Below, one piece after another: positions 53,146 through 59,974 of a stretch of 61,115 nucleotides of DNA. The translations under genes were made by a program, and so were the position numbers. Position 1 is the stretch's first letter. Every line of letters starts with the position of its first letter. Location of the stretch: positions 1 through 61,115 of the IMG/VR virus record IMGVR_UViG_3300017967_000022; one strand, written 5' to 3'. The notes beneath the pieces are model-generated. The model saw only the letters and a list, made by a program, of their open reading frames with translations. It did not search any database and had not been told where the DNA came from. The DNA comes from a virus.

Positions 53146-54361
53146 TGTTTAAATCTATCGTGTTTAATACAGTACCGGATATTGTATCAAATACTAGTAC
53201 TGTTTGAAATGTTTCGCTTTCACCATATGGAAATGCAAACATTGTGTCTTGTATCATTACACAATCATTATACTTTTCTATAGTTGTGCTGTCTTTAAAA
53301 TAGTCACTGATGTCTATAGTGTACGTGCTATCGTCACTGGTATTGACAACTAATACTTCTGCTAGATCACCTTGACTTTTCCAAGTATCTTCGGGCTCAC
53401 AAACACATCCACCTCTTGGAATATAATAGATTTTTCCTTGACTATTTTCTAAGCCAGTAAAATATTTCTTGCTTTCTTTTCCTATATCTAAATTTTTAAT
53501 ATACCACTCATCTGTAACACTGTTAATAACCAGCATCTCACTCCAATCTTCATCGTGGCCTGCTGGAGGAAAATAAACTTTTCCGTTTCTTGCAACAGTA
53601 TGTGAGTAGTATTTTCTACTAGTTTGTTGTTGTTTTGTTTTTACACCTTGCCAACCTTTTCCGTCAAACTTTGCTAGGATGTCAAACACAGGACTTTCGC
53701 TATATGGTGGTGCATATAATTTGTTCCCCACTTTTGCTAGTGTGGTAAACTTTTTATTACAGGTTCGATCTTCATCGTAGTCTACCCACCAAGAACTCAT
53801 ATCAATTAATTTATAACTGCTGTCAAAACAATCATATTCTATTCTATAAGGAAAGAATGTGTCGTGATTTTCACCTCGGGGCATTCCGTAAATAATACCA
53901 TCTACCATTTGTGTAGTGTGCCACATTTTAGTATCAGTAACAGGAATATCTAAACCCATTAATTTAAAATTATGTGACTTCATATTAAAGTCTAGTACAT
54001 AGGTAAACGGTTCGTGTTCTCCGTAAGGAATAGCAATAATTCTATCACCGTAAACGTGTCCTTGTACATACTTGCCTCGTCCTTTTATTCTTAAATCAAC
54101 ATAATCAACACTGTCGTCTTTGGTATCTACAATTAGGATACGACTTTCGTTATAGGGCAAGAAATAGATCTTGTCACGATGTACAATACCTTTCTGCCAT
54201 TTTTCTGTGGAATCATCTACATCTAGTTTAATTTTTTCTATACGATATGTGCGTGGATCCATCTTGAGCATATAGTCAAGAGATTCTGTAAGGCCGTAAG
54301 GAGGAACGTATATCATTCCGTTGCTACCTACTGTAGCATAACTAAATGCTTGTGGTGTCAA
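53138..54361 (-). CDS. Beta-propeller-like repeat protein, first of a tandem pair
   Basis: The product is about 407 residues with the repeat GMIYVPPYGLTESLDYMLKM, IVHRDKIYFLPYNESRILIV, GDRIIAIPYGEHEPFTYVLD, DGIIYGMPRGENHDTFFPYR, GNKLYAPPYSESPVFDILAK, GKVYFPPAGHDEDWSEMLVI, GKIYYIPRGG and TMFAFPYGESETFQTVLVFD: eight units, enough for a seven- or eight-bladed propeller. I set the start at TTG 54361 with GGAG 6 nt upstream; a GTG at 54379 is possible. It overlaps the kinase-like gene. Short IYxxPYxE loops resemble those of repeat proteins known in protists, but a relation is uncertain. Function unknown. Confidence 0.68.
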   Translation of the reverse strand: MTPQAFSYATVGSNGMIYVPPYGLTESLDYMLKMDPRTYRIEKIKLDVDDSTEKWQKGIVHRDKIYFLPYNESRILIVDTKDDSVDYVDLRIKGRGKYVQGHVYGDRIIAIPYGEHEPFTYVLDFNMKSHNFKLMGLDIPVTDTKMWHTTQMVDGIIYGMPRGENHDTFFPYRIEYDCFDSSYKLIDMSSWWVDYDEDRTCNKKFTTLAKVGNKLYAPPYSESPVFDILAKFDGKGWQGVKTKQQQTSRKYYSHTVARNGKVYFPPAGHDEDWSEMLVINSVTDEWYIKNLDIGKESKKYFTGLENSQGKIYYIPRGGCVCEPEDTWKSQGDLAEVLVVNTSDDSTYTIDISDYFKDSTTIEKYNDCVMIQDTMFAFPYGESETFQTVLVFDTISGTVLNTIDLNNV

Positions 54362-54797
54362 TCTTTTCTCCAAAGGCACTTTTTAAATCTTTATCTAGTT
54401 TTTCTAAAACTTCTTCAGGATTATATATGCCAACGTTATCCCAATCACACATAGATATTTTATCACCGTCGATAATAATATTACTTAGCACCCAATCTCC
54501 GTGTGCATATGGACTAGTTTCGTTTATGTTGCTAACACAGAAGTTATAAATCTTATCTACAAATTCTGGAGTATGTTCAAACTCACTTGCAGGTTTACCT
54601 GGAATAATATTAAAGCAAATATACATATTTCCATCTTCAATGCCATGTGATTGTACGTATCCAGGTACTAATTCATCTAGAACATCAACGTGCCATTCTA
54701 ACCACTCTTCGTCAAGGTAGTGCCAAACTTTTTTATAGCAATTATCAAGTTTGTAAACCCTACGTGCTTTTTCTTTATTAACTTTAATTAATTCCAT
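54342..54797 (-). CDS. Small kinase-like protein (aminoglycoside/choline-kinase type)
   Basis: The C-terminal half reads SPYAHGDWVLSNIIIDGDKI, SMCDWDNVGIYNPEE. HGDxxxxN (99-106) matches the catalytic loop and DWD (118-120) the metal site of aminoglycoside phosphotransferase/choline kinase-like enzymes. The N-terminal lobe is strongly reduced: the whole protein is only 151 residues, about half the usual length, and no clear nucleotide-binding lysine is seen. It may phosphorylate a small molecule or be a degenerate binding protein. It overlaps rSAM 7 by 14 nt and the propeller gene by 20-38 nt, so its translation is coupled to both. Confidence 0.62.
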   Translation of the reverse strand: MELIKVNKEKARRVYKLDNCYKKVWHYLDEEWLEWHVDVLDELVPGYVQSHGIEDGNMYICFNIIPGKPASEFEHTPEFVDKIYNFCVSNINETSPYAHGDWVLSNIIIDGDKISMCDWDNVGIYNPEEVLEKLDKDLKSAFGEKIDTTSI

Positions 54798-55818
54798 ATG
54801 CCTGTGCTACTTCTGGTAAGTAGTCCTTAATATTTACACGTCTAAATTTATCTAATTTTGTAATTTCTTCAACAAAAATTCTTTGTTGATTTGTATCAGC
54901 AGTTTCACTAAACCAGTTTGTGTTAATTTTAAATTGTTCTTTTAAACTATCTGGAGCATTTTTAACGTGTAACCAATCAGGTTGAGAAAGATAATTTTCC
55001 CAAACCTGTAAGTTATGCTTATCACTCCATTCTAATAATTCATTATGGTAGGCGCTGTTTAATATACTTAAACAAGGAGCAATATCTGTCTTATACATAT
55101 CTTTATAACGCAATGTATTTTCTTCTACAGTTTTCCAATCCGCACCGTATCTAATGTATTCAATTCTTTTTCCTACAGCATCCATACTTACACTCATTAT
55201 AACACGGTTAAAGCGTTTGAGCAAGTCTTGTACACGAGGATTGAATAAACTTCCGTTTGTATTAAAACGAATAGTAACACTTGAGTCTAGCCTTTCTAAA
55301 AACTGAGGCAAGTGTTTAACCATCATAGGCTCGCCGCCTGTAAGATAAACTTCTTTTAGTGGCAAGTTTTCAAAGTAGTGTAAAAATTTTTCATCATACC
55401 AGTTGTAATTTTTTACATCTAGTACAGTATGATATGGATTTAAATTTTGTTTAGCCATCTCTGCGGCTTCTTCTGCGATGCTACTACTTGCACCACTATG
55501 ACAACTTATACATTTAAAGTTACAACTATTTCCAAACCGTAAATCTAAGTGTGTTATATCAGGACCGTAAAAATCTTTTTGTTGTCGTCTACTAGGTATT
55601 CCTGCTTCTTCGTGTCGCTTACAAGTAATACAAGCATCAGGCCATTCGTCCTTTGCTAGAAGTTCTTTAGCATTTACAACAGGTTGACTGTTAAGCCACT
55701 CTTGTGGAGTATGAGTGTGTACAGTTTCTACATTGTTGGGTTCGTTGCTAGTACAACATAATCGATATTGACCGTTAGCCGCAATGTATACATGACTTTC
55801 TAAAAGTTTACATCTCAT
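54784..55818 (-). CDS. Radical SAM protein with N-terminal SPASM-like region (rSAM 7)
   Basis: The N-terminus CKLLESHVYIAANGQYRLCC (3-22), with WPDACITCKRHEEAGIPSRR, is the Cys-rich module seen in rSAM 1, 4, 6 and 10. The radical cysteines are in NSCNFKCISCHSGASSS, and VYLTGGEPMMVKHLPQFLE is the GGEP motif. SMDAVGKRIEYIRYGADWKT follows, and FRRVNIKDYLPEVAQAY is the end motif. The ATG overlaps the stop of the unknown protein upstream (ATGA), and the next gene overlaps its end by 14 nt. The substrate is unknown; it is grouped with two beta-propellers and a kinase-like protein. Confidence 0.87.
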   Translation of the reverse strand: MRCKLLESHVYIAANGQYRLCCTSNEPNNVETVHTHTPQEWLNSQPVVNAKELLAKDEWPDACITCKRHEEAGIPSRRQQKDFYGPDITHLDLRFGNSCNFKCISCHSGASSSIAEEAAEMAKQNLNPYHTVLDVKNYNWYDEKFLHYFENLPLKEVYLTGGEPMMVKHLPQFLERLDSSVTIRFNTNGSLFNPRVQDLLKRFNRVIMSVSMDAVGKRIEYIRYGADWKTVEENTLRYKDMYKTDIAPCLSILNSAYHNELLEWSDKHNLQVWENYLSQPDWLHVKNAPDSLKEQFKINTNWFSETADTNQQRIFVEEITKLDKFRRVNIKDYLPEVAQAYGIN

Positions 55819-56681
55819 AGCATACGAGCCTTGTGCATTAATTCATTTGCGTTGTTAGTGATTTCTGTTAGTTCAACACTTACGATATTTTTATATTTGC
55901 TTAACATTCTTGTCCAGATATCTCTATCTAAGTTATACACGTTATTCCATTCTAAAGGCATAACTAATTTTCCTACAACGATGTAACCTAATGCCATATC
56001 TAATGTAATTGGCTTGTTTACATTTTTCTTATACCAATCAACAAAGTGTTTTGTAACTGTGAATGGAGTTTCGTATGCAGAACGATATAACATATATCCC
56101 TCGCAGTTGATATGCTGTTGGGTAACTATCTCGTTAATTCTATCACTTTCACCTCTACCACAAATCTCTAACCAATGTTTGCCTAGAGTGTTATAACCCA
56201 TGCACAAGTCACCAAAACTTCTATCCATTCTAAAATATAATAAATCCTCATTCTCAATTGGTAATGTAGTAGCACCGTCAAATCTAAAAAAACTATTAAT
56301 GCGAGGAGAGTCTTGATTACTTAAAAACTGTTCGTATGTATGAATAAGTCGATTTAACTTATCATAATCCTCGTTTGAGGACTTTGTATTTTCTACAAGT
56401 TTGTGTAAATCATTTAACGAAGTGTTTGGATCGATATTTAAACTAGTTGTAAGATTTACAATTTCTTGCTTTAATTCTTCTTCATCTTTTGTATCTAGTA
56501 CAAAACTTGTTTCTTGCACTAGTGGTTTATTAATATTTTCTTGTAGCAAATACAAGAATTTCTGTGCTGGGTGGTGATCATATAATATGTAAGTTAACGG
56601 AAGCAAATCTTCGCCGTTAGAATATGTTACTGTAATACCAGGCTTATTCCAATATACTTTTTCAGGCAATAAATATTCCAT
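55815..56681 (-). CDS. Unknown protein heading the six-gene minus operon
   Basis: The 288-residue product begins EYLLPEKVYWNKPGITVTYS, has a helical middle (DEEELKQEIVNLTTSLNID, LHKLVENTKSSNEDYDKLNR) and then LLYFRMDRSFGDLCMGYNTL, HWLEICGRGESDRINEIVTQ. No known motif, signal or membrane segment was recognised. Its ATG lies back to back with that of rSAM 8: the palindrome CATATG (56679-56684) holds both start codons. The first codons contain the late promoter of rSAM 8. The unlinked appearance of this gene as operon head may point to a substrate-handling or partner role, but this is only positional. Confidence 0.65.
   Translation of the reverse strand: MEYLLPEKVYWNKPGITVTYSNGEDLLPLTYILYDHHPAQKFLYLLQENINKPLVQETSFVLDTKDEEELKQEIVNLTTSLNIDPNTSLNDLHKLVENTKSSNEDYDKLNRLIHTYEQFLSNQDSPRINSFFRFDGATTLPIENEDLLYFRMDRSFGDLCMGYNTLGKHWLEICGRGESDRINEIVTQQHINCEGYMLYRSAYETPFTVTKHFVDWYKKNVNKPITLDMALGYIVVGKLVMPLEWNNVYNLDRDIWTRMLSKYKNIVSVELTEITNNANELMHKARML
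56669..56675 (+). promoter_or_regulatory. Late promoter inside the opposing coding start, for rSAM 8
   Basis: ATAAATA lies 6 nt before the ATG at 56682 and inside codons 3-5 of the gene on the other strand. No Shine-Dalgarno sequence precedes rSAM 8. Confidence 0.6.
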
Positions 56682-57653
56682 ATGCAGTTAACTTCACTTA
56701 CAAACCATCATCCAAAAAATAGGATTGATATTAATTATCAAATGGGTAACACTTGTAATTATGCCTGTTGGTACTGTTTCCCTGGCAGTCATGAAGGCAC
56801 ATATCGCTGGCCTGATCTAGAGTTAGCAACTAAAAATTTAGAACATATTATTAACTGCTATAAAAAAATTGGTAAAACAGAATTTCAAATAGACCTAATT
56901 GGTGGAGAACCTACACTATGGCCAGAGTTAATTAAATTTACACAACATTTTCGTAACCTCGGCTGTACGTTTCATTTAAGTACAAACGGTAGCAGAACTT
57001 TATCATGGTGGGAGAAAAATGGCGGTGAGTTTGACACTGTTTACATTAGTTGTCATCACGAACGTATTGATGTAGAACACGTTAGTAAATTAGCAGATAT
57101 GTTATGGAGTAAACATAACAATGTTATTTGTGATGTGCTTATGGATACAAAGGATTGGGACACTTGTGTAACTATTGTAGATAGATTGTTAGAAAGTGAA
57201 ACAAGTTTTCCTGTAAATGTTAAACCTATTAAATTAGGAAATACAACACAAGACACAACATATGAACAGTCGCAGTATCTACTAAACCAACGTAAAAGAA
57301 ATCCTAAGCAAGACGAAATTTTTAAACCTAAGAAATCTAAACCTCCAGTGTTATTAACATATGAAGATGGTAGTACACAAGAAGTATCAAAAAACTATGT
57401 TCTAATAAACAATTTAAATAACTTTAAAGGTTGGAGATGTAACTTAGGTGTTGATACAGTGTTTATAAACTTTGACGGAAGTATAGGAAGTGTGTGCGGG
57501 AATAATATTTTAGGGTTTAAATCTGGAGAATATAATTTATACGATCCGCAACTAGCAGAAAAATTTAAACCTGTTATAAAACCTGTTACGTGCGAAAAAG
57601 AAAAATGTATGTGTCAAGTAGGTTTCTTACTTCCTAAACACCGCAAGTCTTAG
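56682..57653 (+). CDS. Radical SAM protein with C-terminal Cys cluster (rSAM 8)
   Basis: YQMGNTCNYACWYCFPGSHE (about 20-39) holds the radical SAM cysteines, and IDLIGGEPTLWPELIKFTQH the GGEP motif. STNGSRTLSWWEKNGGEFDT and VYISCHHERIDVEHVSKLAD follow. The C-terminus FKGWRCNLGVDTVFINFDGS, CGNNILGFKSGEYNL and TCEKEKCMCQVGF forms the same Cys region as in rSAM 2 and 5. It is transcribed alone from the promoter just before its start; the 3' end overlaps the opposing rSAM 9 by 20 nt. Confidence 0.87.
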   Translation: MQLTSLTNHHPKNRIDINYQMGNTCNYACWYCFPGSHEGTYRWPDLELATKNLEHIINCYKKIGKTEFQIDLIGGEPTLWPELIKFTQHFRNLGCTFHLSTNGSRTLSWWEKNGGEFDTVYISCHHERIDVEHVSKLADMLWSKHNNVICDVLMDTKDWDTCVTIVDRLLESETSFPVNVKPIKLGNTTQDTTYEQSQYLLNQRKRNPKQDEIFKPKKSKPPVLLTYEDGSTQEVSKNYVLINNLNNFKGWRCNLGVDTVFINFDGSIGSVCGNNILGFKSGEYNLYDPQLAEKFKPVIKPVTCEKEKCMCQVGFLLPKHRKS

Positions 57654-58629
57654 AACAAATATCATATCTATTATCGTTGTTCCAACTTTCAGGCAAATAC
57701 TTACTAAACCATTCGCTGTTTAGTATTTCTTCTAAACTGTAATCTTTTACATTTAACCATTCAATACTTGCTACGTCTACAGCATAAGGACTGTCCGGAT
57801 TACGTGGATATCTATCACTTAAAAAATAACAGCATGGAAATACTTCGCCCATATGACTAATTTGTATTTTACGTTTTGCCTTCCATTTGCATTGAACAGT
57901 TGTTTTAGAAAAGTCTGTAATGTTTTTAATGCGTTCTACATTGTCAAGATGTTTTGAATCATATTTTATTTCACGTGCAGATTCTTTTTTGTTTGCTTTA
58001 AAACTTTCTATTGCTTTATTAGTTAAACTGTTAATAGCACTAAATGTATGTCCGCCATTAATTTCAAAACATTTAAAACCCATGTCAATGCTTAGTTGTT
58101 CACACTGTTCAATTTGGTGTGCGTTGTGTTCAAACACCAACATACGCCAACGAGCCATACCACCTGCTTCAATAAATGTACGAGCATTAGACATTACTTT
58201 ATCCCATAACACTCCTCTGCGATATAAATGGTTAGTGTCTTCTAATCCGTCGATACTAAATGTAACATGACTACCAAAAGGAAAAGATTGTAATACAGTT
58301 GCTAGTTCTGCCCACTGTGTTCCTAATCCTCCGTTTGTGTGTATAACAACCACGGGTGGATTTTTGTAACTTGCTAGATGCTCTAGTGCTGGAATTAAAT
58401 TTGGATTAAAGATTGGATCACCATAACTACCGTTAAAGATAACTTCTTTGATATTTAGATCCGGCGTAAAGATACTATACCAAGTGTCTAGTGTCATATG
58501 CTCTAAAGGCATACGAGGATTTACTGTAACTCCGTCTAGATTTCTACTGCAATTTCCGCACATTGAATTGCAATGACTTGTGAAATCAATTACAATCGTA
58601 TCTAATTCGTCTGGGTGCAAGTAAGGCAT
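57634..58629 (-). CDS. Radical SAM/SPASM-type protein (rSAM 9)
   Basis: IDFTSHCNSMCGNCSRNLDG (about 14-33) contains the Cys triad; VIFNGSYGDPIFNPNLIPAL replaces GGEP. FSIDGLEDTNHLYRRGVLW and MLVFEHNAHQIEQCEQLSID follow, and ISHMGEVFPCCYFLSDRYPR with RYDICSKTCGV gives the SPASM-like end. It shares every one of these motifs with rSAM 3, on the other strand 9.5 kb away. A TATAAATA box lies exactly 5 nt before its ATG. It is a single-gene transcript. The substrate is unknown. Confidence 0.87.
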   Translation of the reverse strand: MPYLHPDELDTIVIDFTSHCNSMCGNCSRNLDGVTVNPRMPLEHMTLDTWYSIFTPDLNIKEVIFNGSYGDPIFNPNLIPALEHLASYKNPPVVVIHTNGGLGTQWAELATVLQSFPFGSHVTFSIDGLEDTNHLYRRGVLWDKVMSNARTFIEAGGMARWRMLVFEHNAHQIEQCEQLSIDMGFKCFEINGGHTFSAINSLTNKAIESFKANKKESAREIKYDSKHLDNVERIKNITDFSKTTVQCKWKAKRKIQISHMGEVFPCCYFLSDRYPRNPDSPYAVDVASIEWLNVKDYSLEEILNSEWFSKYLPESWNNDNRYDICSKTCGV

Positions 58630-58634
58630 AAGTA

Positions 58635-58642
58635 TATTTATA
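58635..58642 (-). promoter_or_regulatory. Perfect TATAAATA late promoter for rSAM 9
   Basis: TATAAATA on the minus strand is followed by TACTT and the ATG at 58629. Again the spacing is 5 nt and no Shine-Dalgarno sequence is present. Confidence 0.75.
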
Positions 58643-58662
58643 GAATAAGTGCGTACTTAATT

Positions 58663-59958
58663 ATGAAACAAGAAACATTATCAGAAGCAATAAAGAAAGC
58701 CAACCTTGGCGACAAGGTAATGGACGACAGTGCTATGTGTGCAATGAAATGGATTCATTGTTATGTACACCTTAATGAAGGCATTGTAAAGAATTGTCAT
58801 AACGTGCCGCAACGTTTTATCACACAAGAAGAACTAGACAAGTATGGCAAAGATGTGTTTATGAAACACCCATACGAACTAGAGCGTAGACAAGAAAAAC
58901 TAGATAACATAAGACATAAAGATTGTAGTGCTTGTTGGCGCAACGAAAAACGCGGAGTAAGAAGTCCAAGATTGCCTAGCAAGTATTTTGAGTTTCATCG
59001 TGGTCGTTTTGAAAATCCTGCAGATATGCTAGAGCCATTACCTAGTCAACTTGAAGTTTATTTTAACAACACCTGCGACTTAAAGTGCCAATACTGTAAT
59101 GATGTATTCAGCAGTCAGTGGGAAGTTGAAAATCGCAAGTTTGAAGAAACACCAAGACAAAAGCACACAGCACCGGAAGGCTTTGCAGATACTTTTTATG
59201 AATGGTTAGATGATGCTGTTGACAATGTACTACAATATTATATTTTAGGTGGAGAGCCTTTAATACAAAATGAATTATATGATTATCTTGATAGACTAAT
59301 TGAATTGTTTAAAAAGAAATCAAACAAGTTTAATATTAAACCTGTTATTATTTTAATTAGTAACGGCAATACTCCGGAAGCATATCTAAACAAGTGGTTT
59401 GAAAAGGTTACTGAGTTAGAAAAATATGCTAGTGTACAAATGGACATTAGTATGGAAAGTTACGGAGAGAAAGCAGAATTTATTCGCACTGGGTTAAACT
59501 GGGATAGGTTTGCTAATAATGTAAAACGTATTATGGAGTTTGCAGAAGGCAAAGACTTTAGACTACGTTTTAGTACAACTCACAGTGCATTAAGTATTAC
59601 AAGTTGCTTAGACTTTTTACAATGGTTAAAGCAGTTAAAAGAACAAACAGGGTGTGATGTTGATTTAATTAGAAGCAATGTTTCATATCCGGTACACCTA
59701 GCACCTTGGATGCTAACAAAAGAGTTTAAACCTTACATTGATGATATTGTTAAATGGATTAACAAAAACGCACCTGAATGGAATTACTATGCCGACTTTA
59801 TGAAAGCAATTAAAAAGAGTTTTGGAAAACATTCAAACTCGGATAAGATTGAAGTTGTTAAATGGGTAGAACGTACAAAGATAAGACGTAATCTAGATCT
59901 AGTAAAAACATTCCCCGAACTAGAGACGTGGTATAAGTATTGCCAAAATCATCGCTGA
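58663..59958 (+). CDS. Radical SAM protein with N-terminal SPASM-like region (rSAM 10)
   Basis: The ATG 58663 (MKQETLSEAIKKANLG) is preferred; the frame is open from 58615, but that would cross the promoter of rSAM 9. CAMKWIHCYVHLNEGIVKNC and CSACWRNEKRGVRSPR form the N-terminal Cys module. The radical Cys triad is in NTCDLKCQYCNDVFSSQW, with the first Cys at residue 138, as in rSAM 1. YYILGGEPLIQNELYDYLD supplies GGEP, and IRRNLDLVKTFPELETWYKY the end motif. These two proteins share an architecture and border the modification island on both sides. It is followed 16 nt later by an oxygenase gene. Confidence 0.86.
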   Translation: MKQETLSEAIKKANLGDKVMDDSAMCAMKWIHCYVHLNEGIVKNCHNVPQRFITQEELDKYGKDVFMKHPYELERRQEKLDNIRHKDCSACWRNEKRGVRSPRLPSKYFEFHRGRFENPADMLEPLPSQLEVYFNNTCDLKCQYCNDVFSSQWEVENRKFEETPRQKHTAPEGFADTFYEWLDDAVDNVLQYYILGGEPLIQNELYDYLDRLIELFKKKSNKFNIKPVIILISNGNTPEAYLNKWFEKVTELEKYASVQMDISMESYGEKAEFIRTGLNWDRFANNVKRIMEFAEGKDFRLRFSTTHSALSITSCLDFLQWLKQLKEQTGCDVDLIRSNVSYPVHLAPWMLTKEFKPYIDDIVKWINKNAPEWNYYADFMKAIKKSFGKHSNSDKIEVVKWVERTKIRRNLDLVKTFPELETWYKYCQNHR

Positions 59959-59964
59959 TAAATA
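59958..59964 (+). promoter_or_regulatory. Late promoter upstream of the last oxygenase gene
   Basis: ATAAATA starts in the last base of the rSAM 10 stop and lies 10 nt before the ATG at 59975. The spacing is longer than the 5 nt seen elsewhere. Confidence 0.6.
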
Positions 59965-59974
59965 TGGGTACAAT

